Assembly (NCBI GenBank): GCA_018136815.1
Contig: CM030931.1
Span: 10,923,072 to 10,987,071 of the forward strand
DNA from: Isochrysis galbana
Taxonomy: Eukaryota; Haptophyta; Isochrysidales; Isochrysidaceae
Length of the DNA stretch: 64,000 nt
Reading direction: 5' to 3'
Shown: positions 51,431 to 62,351 of the stretch, in pieces
Position numbering within the stretch: the stretch's first letter is position 1
Layout: each line of letters starts with the position of its first letter
Made by a program: the position numbers and the translations under genes
The notes under the pieces: generated by a model
The model's database searches: none
What the model was told of the DNA's origin: nothing
What the model saw: the letters and a program-made list of their open reading frames with translations, nothing else

Positions 51431-52545
51431 ATGCCGCAGACCACCTCTCGATGTGTCCATGGCGGTCCGCGGAAGCGTGCCTTTTACACCGAGGAGTTCA
51501 AGATGCAGGTTGTACTCTCGGCGCTCGAGCGGCCGGCATGGAACCGGATCAAACCAACCTGCTCGCTCTACCCCGGAATTGAGCCATGCCAGGTAAGGGG
51601 CGGGTGATTGTCAGCCCATCCCCTCCCCCCCCCGTCCCAATTCTGGCTCGCTTCTTCAGTACTCTGCTTTGCTGCTGATCAGCTAGCATATTCCATCGTC
51701 ATTCGCCGGTGTGTGCGATACTTGATAGGCTCTCCTGCTTGTCTCCACTGACCGAGTCCATGGAATTGTCTTTTTGTGTGCAGCTTCGCAAATGGATTCG
51801 CAACCTCGAGTCGGCTGCACGAACTCGTGTGGGCACAGAGGAGAACAAGCCAGAAAGGCAATTGGACTCGGGTAAGATGGACGGAGCTTACGCACGGCTC
51901 ACATCCCCTCAGCGGAAACGCCAACGGAGTACAAAGAAAGCGAACAACGTCCTTGCACCGTCTCAACACGGTTCCGAATCACGTGGTGCTTGCATGAGCC
52001 AGCCCTTCCACATCTCTGTTTCGCCTGAAGGCGGTTACTCCATGTCTGAGCTCTTCCCATTCAAAAGCCCTCAAAGCCCAGTAGCTGACTCATCGCGCTC
52101 ATCTTCAACGTGTGGCTCGCTTAAAACATCGCCTAAGGCTAGCACGCGCTCGACATCGTCCACGGCATCATCCATTGTGTCCGGTGGCGCACTACTCTGT
52201 CGGATGACCGACATGGTGCATCCGAGTAACAAGCTGACTGCACCAGTCTACTCTACTAAGATAGAGGCGGACTTCTGTATGGAGCCTTGGCACAATGGCA
52301 TGGCAATGGCCGCAGCATCTGCTGGCCTCTTATCTCGTGGTCCTGTTCACGAACTATTACCCATTGACGCACAAAAAATGCATGAGGCCACATCTTTGCC
52401 GGCGGTGCAAGTGGACTGCGAGGAGGATCCCGTCCAAGCAATAGATATGCTGTTGACGGACTGTCTATGGGACACGCCGTTCCCCGGAGCTGACTCGCCA
52501 GGATGGGTTGAGGAGTGTCTGAGTGAGATCATACTCCACAATTGA
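51431..52545 (+). CDS. HTH DNA-binding-like protein, two exons
   Basis: Exon 1 is 51431-51592 and exon 2 is 51784-52545, with a 191-bp intron (GTAAGG ... GTGCAG) in phase 0, giving 307 residues. The first ~65 residues read GPRKRAFYTEEFKMQVVLSA, LERPAWNRIKPTCSLYPGI and, across the junction, EPCQLRKWIRNL. This is a compact helix-turn-helix of the Psq/Brinker/transposase type, where YTxEFKxxVVxxA is the first helix and LRKWIRN the recognition helix. The rest is Ser/Pro-rich with a hydrophobic acidic end (DPVQAIDMLLTDCLWDTPFP), as in transcriptional activators. It could be a transcription factor or a domesticated transposase fragment. Confidence 0.65.
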
Positions 52546-52559
52546 AGTTTTCGACGAAC

Positions 52560-53460
52560 ATGTATTCGTTGGCATGAGGCATCATTGCATCATGTTGTCA
52601 GATCCTACACTGTGGTGAAATGCAAGGCAAGGCATGCGTCTCTCCAGTCACGATATCTCGTCTTATAGGCTGACGGTTACGCTAGGTAACAATCTACGCT
52701 GCGAGTCCACCTGTCGGCCCAATATTAATTTGCAAGGAAAAGCTGCACAATTTAGGAGGCAAAGAAGCGGCCTCGAGTGGTGTCTTCTTCGCTTCAATCG
52801 ATTTCAACGTCACGTTCTTCCTGATACCTCCGCGGTGTTTGCTGCATCAAACGTCTTATCTGCGGTGATTTCTACCGAATTTATTGATGATACACATTCT
52901 TTACTCGCTCAGCCTTGAGCCTGCTCGAGTATTTCTTGCGATCGACGAATGGATATCTGCTCGCGGTCTCTCTCTCGGTGTGCGTATTTGGCAACCTGCC
53001 AAAGTACTCAAACGAAAGCGCTGGAAGCTCATCTGTGCACCCAAATTCGGGCATGCTGCAGTCACTTCGTGATTGGTGTGTGCCCCCACTCTGCCACCCA
53101 CTTGATGCGATGTCGACTGACAAGTTGCAATCGCTTCGGCTCTTGGCATCACCTATTGAGTTTCAGGAAGTCTTCAAACTCTAGTCTTATGCTGTTTTGT
53201 TGCCCGTTCACCTCTGCACAAGAACGATGGGAATGAATTGGCAATTGGTGTTGGCCGACTTTGCTTCCTTTGGCGGCGCAGTCGCAATAAGCGTCGAGTA
53301 GGTGATTTGCAACCAAGTCCGTGCCCACGTCGACAACGTCGTGTGGCATTGTACATTTGAAATGGTCGCGGGCCGCAATGCCTCGGCCACATGCCCGCAC
53401 CCACTCAGGTATTGTTATCCGGGTGTGGTCATCCGTATGGTAGGAATCGATTGAACTTGT
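52560..53460. other. No recognised gene
   Basis: Short frames only on both strands; none has a recognisable motif or splice context. Confidence 0.5.
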
Positions 53461-54444
53461 TCATGTGTCGCCTACCTTTTTAATTTTTAATTTTAATCTA
53501 ACTGAGCATTAGTACCACTACTCTCACTAGCCCGGTACCAACACGACAATCCTCAGCGCACCTGCCCGTACGCCTCGGCGCATGTTGCTGCCACAGACAC
53601 ATACACGTATGCACCCCTCCACATCTCCCCCCTCGCAGACCCCCGGCTCCCATTCTAACCCCCCACAAGTTAAAATGAGGGAAAACCCATTGAGGCGGAC
53701 CGGTCGACGCCGGCCGACTCTCCGGGAAAAAGCACCGGGGGGGGGGGGGGGAGGAACTCTCTAAACCAAGAAGAACGGCCCTTACCAGCTCGCGCCGTGA
53801 GCGGTCCTCGAGAAATAAGTGACTGCGACTCGAGTAGCCTGCGCCACCTGGGATACTCTCCTCGCCATTGAGCCACTCACTTCTCGTCTCCCTCCTGTCG
53901 CCAGCCGCCCCTCACCCGTTTGCTAATGCAAACGGGGCCCGTTTCTCACTGCACTCCATCGGGGGGGGGTGCAAAACCCCCCCTCTCCCTCTCTCCACTC
54001 TCACCCATCGTTGTCCCTGCGGCGCGTCGCCATGCGGCGCGCCCTGGCCTGCTCTCAGGGGTCCTTTGGGGGCTCCCAGGGGGCCAGCAAGGGCAGCTCA
54101 GGGGGCAGTGGAGGCTGGGGCTCAGCCCCTGGCCCCCCTGCCTCTCCCACGCTCGCCTCGCTGGCCATGGGAGCCGCCAGAAGTCCCCTGTATGCCTGGC
54201 GACCAGGGACAGGGGGGGAGTCAGCTCGAGGGCAGGCCCAGCGCGGGCGTGGGAGTGCAGCTCGCGGCCCGCGCCCACGAAGGGTCTGGGCAGGAATGAT
54301 GAGTGCCCTGCCCCTGCCAAAGGGCAGGGGCTGGGGTTGAATGTACGGGCCACCCCCGGGGGGTGTCCGCAATGGAGAGGGGGGGGCGCGAGGCCCCCAT
54401 TGACCCCCACTTATAAAAGTAGGTTGTCATGTGTCGCCTACCTT
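53461..54444 (-). mobile_element. Family B retroposon, copy 3, with 18-bp target duplications
   Basis: The element occupies 53479-54426. TCATGTGTCGCCTACCTT is perfectly duplicated at 53461-53478 and 54427-54444. Next to the left duplication is TTTAATTTTTAATTTTAATC, the AT-rich 3' tail of a minus-strand insertion. It is closely similar to copies 1 and 2 from ACTGAGCATTAGTACCACTA to ACTTATAAAAGTAGGTTG. Confidence 0.9.
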
Positions 54445-54809
54445 GAGGGCGCCGAAAGTGGGAGTAATAAGTAATAATACTGCTAGAAAAGGGGCAGAAA
54501 ATACACCGCAAGTAGCAAACGTAGCGTTCGCCCACCCCCAGTGGCGAAGGGGCAGAATTTCTTGCGCTTGCCCTCGCCGCCCATGAAGTGGTACCAGCGG
54601 CTGAGCGGCCGGTGTAAATAGAGAAACGTCGTTCTAGTAAGGCGTGGAATATCATAGACCACATGTCCATCGTTGTCTATTTGACACCCTTTTTGTGTTA
54701 TCTATATTGCGAAGATCATTGGGGGGGCACACTATGTGTATTGAAGATCATTGGGATTTGGCCAAAGACAACCAATAAGCAGATATTTGCATGCGCACGC
54801 GCCGGGCTC

Positions 54810-55110
54810 CGCAGTGTCCTGGCCGGTCCTGCCTCTCCCACGCGTGCCTCGCTGACCTTGGGCGCCCTCCTCAGTCTCCAATCTGCCTGGTGACCTGGAG
54901 GGGGGGGGGGAAGGTCAGTACAAGTGCTAGCCCATGTGGGCCAAGGAGTGCGCCTCCTGACCCACGCCAACTGGCCACTGGGGGTCTGGGTCAGGATGGT
55001 GATTGCTCAGCTCATGCAAGACGAAGGCAGAGTCTGAGGGTGACCGACAGGCCCCCGGAGGGGAATTGGAGCCTGAGGGGGAGAGCACGAGGCGCATCCC
55101 CCATGTGAAC
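54810..55110 (-). repeat. Diverged partial family-B-like copy
   Basis: GGCCGGTCCTGCCTCTCCCA, the CTGCCTGGTGACC block, GGGGGTCTGGGTCAGGATGG and a CCGGAGGGG...GGGGGAGAGCACGAGGC end follow the order of family B with many changes and no visible target duplications. An older relative. Confidence 0.55.
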
Positions 55111-55411
55111 TAAGTAATAACACAATAAAAGCGCGTTGCTGAATTGCCCTTGTGCCGACGCCTGGCCGTCCGTCCAGGTGTGGTTAGTTTTCGCCCCGTT
55201 TGGTTTAGTTTGTGTGGTTCTGTGCCCTCAGACTTTTTTTGAGTCCTTGCGTTGTAGTCTCCCGTGTCTACCTCGGACCTAAGAAGCTCTCATTCTCATT
55301 CTCTCTCTCTTCCACTAGCTCGCTAGCTAGCCTCGTCCCTACTTTCTACTTTCCGACGCCACGCGTCGCAATCCTCCGACCTTAAGTCTACCTCATCGCT
55401 CGTAGCGTTCG

Positions 55412-55654
55412 ATGGCAGACACTCTCAGACCCGACTCTTACTATGATCTGTCAGACATCTTCCCGCCAGCAACAATCAACGAACCTTCCACGACCGCGTC
55501 AGCTGCCGGCTCGATCGAACGGCCCTCTGCCTATGAGCCTGTAGTCATCGCGTGTTCGACACTGGCGTCTGACGTATGTTTTATTACTGTACTATATCTA
55601 CCAGCGCTACATACAAAAATGTTCCCCACAATTCCCCCTACGGCAGATCTCTAG
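55412..55654 (+). CDS. Short hypothetical ORF, possibly a first exon
   Basis: The ATG at 55412 opens MADTLRPDSYYDLSDIFPPA and continues to SAYEPVVIACSTLASD, where GTATGT at 55574 could be a 5' splice site in phase 0. Read through, it ends at 55654. No acceptor that keeps the frame was found upstream of the next ORF. No family was recognised. Confidence 0.3.
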   Translation: MADTLRPDSYYDLSDIFPPATINEPSTTASAAGSIERPSAYEPVVIACSTLASDVCFITVLYLPALHTKMFPTIPPTADL

Positions 55655-56056
55655 CTCCTCTGTCTCTCTGTCTCACGCCCCTGGCCCCTGGTCGACTGGT
55701 CAAAGCAGTGCGCGCGGCCTCCCCTCCCCCGGTCTTCTAGAGAAGGAAACGGGGGGAGGGGAAGGGGGTAGTGTTAGGAAAGGGAGGGTAGGTAGGAGTA
55801 GCACCAGCAATCTGCCTCGCGCCATGCAACAGCGGCTAGTTTTTATGATTTTTTTTCGTACTGTGAAAAGTTGCTATTTACTTACGTAGTACTCTTTTAC
55901 TGTGAAAGACGTTACACTCTCTACGAGCGAGTAGTTGCGGCGGCAGTCTGGAGCAGCAGCAGGCGAGCGAGAGAGCAGGCGGATCATCTCGAAGCCCTCT
56001 CCTGTCCTACTCTCCTGGCCCTCTTGCACCAGTTCTAGAGGTGAACTTGAGTACCC

Positions 56057-56458
56057 ATGTCAGAGCTAACCGAAAAAGAGGCCTTCCAACTTGTGGAAGC
56101 TTTGGTGCAGGGCTGGCGCCTCAGCTACGTTCATCACATACGTGTCATCGCTCATGAGAGCGCACCGGGCTTCACATTCTCTGTAATATTCTCCAAGCCG
56201 ACGTATACTGTGCCAATCCCGCCACAAGTGGCAGCCATCACGATCATGCTGAAGACGACCAGCGACGCGAAGGAGCCCTTGATCACGTACGTGTTAGAGT
56301 CAGAAACCATGCAGCGGCCTCGGAATGAGGTGTTGCAGGAACATTGGCTCGACAAGATCATCGATCGCAAGATCATCGTTGAACAGCGTGCTAAAACTTT
56401 CCAGGAAAACGGCAAGCTCCCCATACCTCAAGCCTACAAGGTCTCGGCGAGCAGGTAG
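56057..56458 (+). CDS. Hypothetical protein, 133 residues
   Basis: The ATG at 56057 opens MSELTEKEAFQLVEALVQGW, then VPIPPQVAAITIMLKTTSDA and LDKIIDRKIIVEQRAKTFQE. Composition is that of a real protein and not GC-driven. Near the end AGCAG|GTAGGC could be a splice donor, so more exons may follow. No family was recognised. Bases 56460-57090 hold nothing supported. Confidence 0.4.
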   Translation: MSELTEKEAFQLVEALVQGWRLSYVHHIRVIAHESAPGFTFSVIFSKPTYTVPIPPQVAAITIMLKTTSDAKEPLITYVLESETMQRPRNEVLQEHWLDKIIDRKIIVEQRAKTFQENGKLPIPQAYKVSASR

Positions 56459-57094
56459 GCCGCTGTTGTCTTCGGTAGAGATAGTGACGCGAATCCATAA
56501 CCTTGCTCAAGGCCAACTCTGTGTAAATAGGCCAAGATCGTACATCGTGCCCAAGCAATTTTCAACTTAGCGAGCGGGAAATGAGAATATGGAGGTCTTC
56601 TGAGTGCGTTCGCATGTGAGTGACTCCAAACGTGTACATGAGAGTGCGGACTGTCAATTCCTACAGCTATGGGCACAAGTCATAAGTCACAAGGGATCAT
56701 CGATAACATCGAGGGCTGAGGCCGCGACCTTGGGTTTGAGCATTTTTGGCCGATGCCCCTCAGGCCAGCACTCGGGCAGGCCATAAGAGCGAGTGGTGCC
56801 CCTGTTCGGGTGTCCGTTCCGCCCCCCCGGGGGCCGGTAATCAGTATGAATCTTCGTCTTTGTCCAAGTGAGTTATGATATGTTTCTGATGCCTAGTTCG
56901 GTCACTACTTGCGCCAGGGCGTCCGAGGATTTCCAAGTTACAAGTTAATAAAATCTTTATTGTCGACGGTGTATAAGGGAGTGATCATTTTGCACAGATG
57001 CTTGTTGCTCGGGGGGCGTGCAACCCAAGTCTTTCTCTCTGAGTCTTCAGGCGCTGGAAGAAACCCACCTTCGCCCTTCGCCTTGACTAGGCTC

Positions 57095-58110
57095 CGCCCT
57101 CCGGCCGCTTCATGCATAGTAGTCCCGGCTAACACGGTCGAAAGCTTTCTTTCTCGCAATCTATGCTGGCTAGGGCGAGGCCCTCCTCACCCGTGTCATC
57201 CAGAAAGGCTTGGACAAGCTTAAGCAGATGGGTAGCCTCCCCTATGCCAATGCGCCTAGGCACAAAACCCACTTGTTCTTTGGATACTATGGTGTGTGTC
57301 GTAATTTTTAATCTATTCGCTAGAACTTTGGCTAGGAGTTTATAGTCCCGTTTGTAGTAGAGTTATGGGCCTGGTATAGTTCCTCGGATCTCGCGAGTTG
57401 CCATTCTTGTAGAGGAGCGAAATGTCTCCGAAGCGCCGCGTGTCTTCCGGTAGCGCGCCTCTTGCGTACGACTCGTTGAGCATGTCTGAGAGGTGCGGGA
57501 CGACGGGACGATGGTTTTCTCGAAAATCAGATCAAAACTATTGTTATAGTTCATAGTTCGAGCGATGGAGCGCGCGCCGACCGCTCCTGATCCCCAGCCC
57601 TCTGCCGTCACGACGCCCCACAGGGGCCGCCCCAAGCCGCCGGAGCCGAAGCGCTCGTAGGCCGCCCCCCTAACCGACAGCGACGTCGACATGATCCTGC
57701 CTCCCTCGCCTCCCCACCAGGCTCAGAAGCAGGGAACAGGGAGAGCCCTGTTCCCTGCAGACCAGCAGAGCCAGTCTCTAGCTCTGCCGCCTGCCTCCAC
57801 TGGTGACGCGGCGGCCTTAGAAGGGAGGTCCATCCACAAGCACACTGCCTTACGCCGCACGTGTAGCGGTGATTTTTAAGAAGATTTTTTTTCTCGAAAA
57901 TCTGATAGATAGAATTCCATCGGAATGCCATCAGGCTCATCAGGCCCCGCCGATGTCACTTTGGCTAGCTGCCGTATGGCCCGGATGATCTCTGATCTCT
58001 GAGTGCGAGATTGGATTGTCCAGACAAATTCTTTGACTTGTCGGAATCTGTTGTGCCGTTCTTTGAATAGCCCATGTGTTGTAGTAGCGTGTAGGGTACG
58101 CTAAAATGGC
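57095..58110 (-). pseudogene. Decayed LINE reverse transcriptase, interrupted by a short retroposon
   Basis: The minus-strand reading EIIRAIRQLAKVTSAGPDEP, DGIPMEFYLSDF stops at an insertion (57533-57890) and resumes as LNESYARGALPEDTRRFGDI, SLLYKNGNSRDPRNY, then with frame changes QVGFVPRRIGIGEATHLLKL and FDRVSRDYY. The blocks match the RT of the 38.9-kb LINE but with stops and shifts. The GPDxPDGIPMEF start block, absent in the 38.9-kb copy, is present here. Confidence 0.75.
57517..57906 (+). mobile_element. Short LINE-derived retroposon inserted in the RT remnant
   Basis: TTCTCGAAAATCAGAT (57517-57532) and TTCTCGAAAATCTGAT (57891-57906) are 16-bp target duplications with one change. The 358-bp insert starts with the LINE 5' leader (CTATTGTTATAGTTCATAGT), has the ORF1 start at 57565 (MERAPTA, then GRPKPPEPKRS and a TAG stop) and ends GTGATTTTTAAGAAGATTTT TTTT, like full LINE tails. 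It is a head-plus-tail internal deletion derivative. Confidence 0.8.
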
Positions 58111-58454
58111 TGCATTTTTCGTGGTTGTGTTTTCATCCGATAGATTTGGGTGGGACGTGTCCCAGTCTACGTGTCTACGTGGTCGAAAAGCGCGGGGATG
58201 TCGCCGCTCGCGTGTCTTGGTATGTGAACTTTTTGAAGAATTGTTTGGTGGCGTCTGCTTAATTTATGCTTAAACTTAAACGGTAAACGGCCCGGCGTGC
58301 CTTTTCCTTCACCGAGAGTACGTGAGCGCGATTGCGGCTGGGATCGCCAAACACACCGTTGCGAAAAGAACGCCCTTGCGCCCGAGACTCAGATTTGACA
58401 CCACCCTTGGATACTCAGGTGAGGGAGTGAGGGACCCATCCGCATTGCGACATA

Positions 58455-59220
58455 CATACAACATACAACATTATAAACGGCACCCAGGGCGGCAAGCTAG
58501 AAGCTAGCCTACATGTGAAAAACAGAAAACATGTTTTTCTGTGAAGACCAAAAACAGTGTTTTTCACCGTTTTTCTGAGCCGGGGCCCTAAGTCTGGGGC
58601 CAGCTGCGCCAGCGCGCCGGTGTGCCTGCAACTCGCAGCTCGCAATGCTCGCTCGCTGCTCGCTTGGTATATGTGTGTACATGGATGATATGGTTATGGC
58701 TATGGCTATGGCAAGTGCGGACGCCTCTATCCCCCCCCCCCCGTCACCCCCCGCGCGCAAAATTTTATAATATCATTTTCTAACGTAAACACCATTTTTT
58801 AACATAAACACTGGCGGCCTGTTTTTCGGGCTGTTTTCGGCTGTTTTTCTGTACAACCCAAAAACAGCTGTTTTTACTGTTTTTCTTGGGCTTGTCGACT
58901 GTTTTTCACATGTAGGGAAGCTAGCCGCCGTGCTGTCGCAAGCGCGGAAAGCGAAAATAGACGTACTAGCACTGCAAGAACTACATGCTTACGAGGACGG
59001 CTCGCACCTCCGGGCCGACAGGACACAGCCGCCTTGCTCTCGCTAGGGCGCGGCTGTGGTTTGTGGTTTGTTGCACCAGGACCAGGAGCCAGAGCCAGGA
59101 GATCTAGATCCTACATCTAGGGGACCCTGCCAGCGGCGTCGCTGTGGCGATCAGAGACGCGGCCGATCGGATAACCGCTAGGACCGAGACCCTAGAAATC
59201 ATGCGAAAAAGGGTAGATGT
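58455..59220 (+). pseudogene. LINE endonuclease fragment split by a MITE
   Basis: Before the MITE the frame reads TYNIINGTQGGKL; after it, AAVLSQARKAKIDVLALQEL then HAYEDGSHLRAD. This is the N-terminus of an AP-type LINE endonuclease, where the N and the LQE-type motif are catalytic. A further piece, PASGVAVAIRDAADRITART, lies at about 59127-59190 in a shifted context. The remaining domains are missing. Confidence 0.65.
58500..58925. mobile_element. hAT-type MITE, 410 bp, 18-bp perfect terminal inverted repeats
   Basis: The element is 58508-58917. The left end CCTACATGTGAAAAACAG is the exact inverse of the right end (58900-58917). GAAGCTAG is duplicated at 58500-58507 and 58918-58925; an 8-bp duplication is typical of hAT. 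The left side carries an extra AAGCTAG just outside. The interior is rich in CTGTTTTTC/GAAAAACAG words and has no ORF. Confidence 0.88.
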
Positions 59221-59243
59221 GTATCAATGAAACTTTATTAACA

Positions 59244-59858
59244 TACTACCTCCGTTCCAAAACTGAGATGTGAGAGAGCCTTTGGGAAGCGAGGGCGGCG
59301 CCTAGAGAAGAGGAGGCACTAGATGGAAGGCCGGGGTGTGGGGAGGGTACATGCTGGCTTAACAAGGTGCTTTCGTTGAGGATGTTAACGAAAATCTAAA
59401 GCGCCCCACAACGTGTCAAAAACGGGCACTCTATTTACTGTCAGAAGCAACGTCACGACGATGCGGCAAGGCGCAAGGCGTGATGGTTTCCACCGGGAGG
59501 ACTGTTGGTGGTTGAGCTCCTCTTCTTGCGCCCCTTGCCTTGCCACTCATACTCGCCCCCAGTGCGAGCGCCGCGCTGCGGCGGCTCCACCACCTTCAGC
59601 CGCGCCATGCGGCCGCGAATGCCACGGGCCAAGAGCTTTCGCGCCAATCGTTCGCGTCGGCCGATTTGCAAACCCAGTCCACATTGAAAAAATGCCTATT
59701 TCAATCGTGTTTCGAGTGCTGAGCCCCCCCCTCCTCACCCCATTAAGCCAGCATGTACCGGCAACCCCCCCATTGAAGTTGCGGTTTATTTATTTCAAGT
59801 TTTGGGGAGCTGTGAAAAGAAAACTGAAAATTTTTTCAGTTTTGGAACGGAGGTAGTA
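59244..59858. mobile_element. Stowaway-like (Tc1/mariner) MITE with TA duplications
   Basis: The left end TACTACCTCCGTTCCAAAAC plus TGA (59244-59266) is the perfect inverse of 59836-59858. The outermost TA on each side would be the target duplication, leaving an element of about 611 bp. CTACCTCCGTTCC-type ends recall plant Stowaway elements. The interior has no transposase; a GC-rich frame on the minus strand (RRERLARKLLARGIRGRMAR) may be captured host DNA. Confidence 0.8.
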
Positions 59859-59949
59859 ATAGTAGATGTAGATGACACTCAATATCGTATTAGCTAACAA
59901 GTTACTACATTCACCACGAGTACAAAACAACTTGCGAGTTCAGAGTTCA

Positions 59950-60455
59950 AGCCCCCCCCCCCCCCCCCCCCCGCGCGCTCCCCCCCCCGCGCTCCCCCCT
60001 CCCCCGCGCCCCCTCCCCCGCGCCCCCGTCCTCCAGTCCTCAGCGCTCGGCGCGCGGCTTTGCTCGCGGCTGCTGGACGGCTGTCTCTCTCTGTCCTCAC
60101 TCCTCCCTCGTGCCCCACCCCACCTATTTCTACTATTCCCAAAACCGCTTCTCTTCTGTCTGTTCTCTCTTCTCTCGTCGATCGATCCTCCCACCTCCCC
60201 CCCTTTCTCCTCTCTCGCTTTCTCTTCTCTCTACCACCCTCTCAGCGGCTCACATAGCGGGTTCGTCTGCACACACCCTTCTCAGCGCACGGCTCGTGCA
60301 GAGCGCCCCGACAAGAGCCAGCACCTCTGCACCCTTCCTCATCCCACCACCTCCCTCCTTACTCCCACCTCCGCTTCCCTTCCCTTTCCTTCTCCGTCCC
60401 TCCTTCTCCCTTCTCCCCTCTCTCAGCGCAGGCAGTAGCAGCACGAGCTAGCAGC
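59950..60455 (+). promoter_or_regulatory. C/T-rich leader of plastid PrmA
   Basis: A long polypyrimidine stretch (poly-C near 59957, then CTCTTCTCTC-type sequence) runs to the ATG at 60460. No other motif was recognised. Confidence 0.35.
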
Positions 60456-60459
60456 GGCG

Positions 60460-61626
60460 ATGCCTGTGTTGCTCAATCACCTCCTGCTTGTGTTCACGGG
60501 CTTGGTGCCGGTGGCTGTGGCACTGACGCCACCAGGCCGCCCACCTCACTCATTAGCCTTTCGTACGCGCCGTGCGGTCGCATACGATGGGGGGCCAGCG
60601 CCCATGAGCGACAACGCAGTGCTTGACGAGCAGGCTCAGGAGATGGAGGACGGCGCATTGCTGCTGGTCAAGATGCAATGCCCGCAGAACGTCGATGGCC
60701 ACTTCTGGTCGGAGCTACTTGTCGATGCAGGCGCCCTCTATGTAAGCATGAGTGACGCCAATCGTGGGACGGATGTGGAGGAGGCCATCTATCACGCCCA
60801 TCCGCCTGATGCCTCCTCCGCCCAGCTGTTGGAGTCAACGACTGCAGAGTACACCACTGGCCACCTCACACCCGTCTGGTCGAACTCGATTCTCGAGGTC
60901 GGCTTTGCACCCGACGTTGATGTCGAAGCTACTCTGCTTCTTGCAGCAGCGGTTGCCGGGGAATCGCCTCCCCGCTTCGAGGTGGAGGTCCTCGGCGCAA
61001 GGGACTGGGTAGCTCAGGTCCAACAGGAGTGGACACCCGTCGAACTCGCTGGCTGCTTGCGCATCCTTTTCCCATGGCACAATTCTGAGCAGGGGCATGC
61101 GCTCCCAGAATTGAGGCTTCAGCCTGGCATGGCGTTCGGGACGGGCGAGCACGCCACTACCCAGCTGTGTTGCCGCGCGGTCCACGAGCTACTCACAGGT
61201 AGGTTATCGGGATGCCCTGCAATACTCGACTACGGCTCGGGATCAGGGGTCCTTGCCTTCACTGCACTTCTCTTTGGGTGTAAACGTGCTGTTGGTGTTG
61301 AAATTGATCCGTATGCGCTAAAGGTCTCGCGTGCCAACGCCGTGGACAACGGGATGCAGGATCGATTTGTTGCCTACTTGCCCAGCGAGGAGCCGTCGGA
61401 GCAATACGATCTCATCGTCGCCAATATCCTTGCTCGAACTCTCGTGCAACTAGAGGACATACTAGCGTCACGCGCCGCTCCTGAGGCCACAATCCTACTG
61501 TCGGGGATATGGGGTGACGAGCAGGTTGCCTTAGTGCAGAAGGCATTCGCAGAGCACTTCGATGAATTTGAGACAAGTTGGCAAGACGGTTGGGCGCTCG
61601 TCTTAGCGAAGCGGAAGATGCAATGA
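60460..61626 (+). CDS. prmA: Ribosomal protein L11 methyltransferase, plastid-targeted
   Basis: An intact 388-residue single-exon protein. The N-terminus MPVLLNHLLLVFTGLVPVAV then AL is a signal peptide followed by a Ser/Arg/Pro-rich, acid-poor stretch PPGRPPHSLAFRTRRAV, the bipartite layout that targets complex plastids. PrmA motifs: LRLQPGMAFGTGEHATTQLC (residues 219-238, the family's GTGxHxTT signature), ILDYGSGSGVLAFTALLFGC (SAM-binding motif I, ~255-274), GVEIDPYALKVSRANAV (motif II) and DLIVANIL (catalytic region, ~317-324). The enzyme trimethylates ribosomal protein L11 with S-adenosylmethionine; here it would act on the plastid ribosome. The region between the presequence and residue 200 is the variable substrate-binding domain. 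Confidence 0.9.
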   Translation: MPVLLNHLLLVFTGLVPVAVALTPPGRPPHSLAFRTRRAVAYDGGPAPMSDNAVLDEQAQEMEDGALLLVKMQCPQNVDGHFWSELLVDAGALYVSMSDANRGTDVEEAIYHAHPPDASSAQLLESTTAEYTTGHLTPVWSNSILEVGFAPDVDVEATLLLAAAVAGESPPRFEVEVLGARDWVAQVQQEWTPVELAGCLRILFPWHNSEQGHALPELRLQPGMAFGTGEHATTQLCCRAVHELLTGRLSGCPAILDYGSGSGVLAFTALLFGCKRAVGVEIDPYALKVSRANAVDNGMQDRFVAYLPSEEPSEQYDLIVANILARTLVQLEDILASRAAPEATILLSGIWGDEQVALVQKAFAEHFDEFETSWQDGWALVLAKRKMQ

Positions 61627-61889
61627 GCATCAATGGTTGGGGGTTACGAATTACACACGCACATGCACCGATCCCTTTTGATAATGACGTGCACATTGAA
61701 AGATAGTTTGTGTTTTGTAGGCCTGAAGCGATAACCACGATCCATCTGAAGCTCCGACAATCTAAATGCGCAAGCAAAGCGAGTATCGCCAACAACAAAA
61801 AGCATTTTTTGGCTCAGGTCGCGTCCCGTCGAAAGTGGGCCGGACTGGACTGAGCCATCAGGTCATTTGCCTCCATACGGTACCGCCAC

Positions 61890-62105
61890 GGACAACGGCA
61901 ATGTTATAGTTATAGTTTGAGCAGCGATGGAGTGCGCGTCGACAGCCCCCGTAAATGAAAAACCTTATAATATTCTTACCGCACATGCGGCCATGGACCA
62001 TGGAGCGCGCCGCCGCTTTTCTCCTCTGCCATCGCCTGACCTCCCCCCCGCCGAGCGGACACTGAAAGCACAGGCGCTCAACATAGCGCAACGAATCGTC
62101 TGACC
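61890..62105 (+). repeat. Cluster of LINE remnants
   Basis: GTTATAGTTATAGTTTGAGC AGCG precedes ATGGAGTGCGCG at 61927 (LINE head), ATGGAGCGCGCCGCC occurs at 62000, and AAAGCACAGGCGCTCAACAT at 62068 encodes KAQALNIAQRIV with a stop, matching the LINE ORF2 end AQALNIAERLA. Head and tail pieces lie within 180 bases. Confidence 0.5.
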
Positions 62106-62351
62106 ACCATAGCCACTCCTCACTCCAGACCCTTCCGTATTTTCCCTTGGACGCACCGTATTTCACGCCGATCTGTAACGCGACTAGTTAGTAGTTAGCT
62201 ATCGGGCCAAAAGAATGATAGTTTTTGAGCACATTCAAGAGGCAAGAGATAAGAAAAAGGAGACGTTACGACGGGCAGATGCACCTCCCACGAATTTGCG
62301 TCATTCGGCATACATGAGAGATGATACATGAACTATAGCTCTCGCAAGGCA

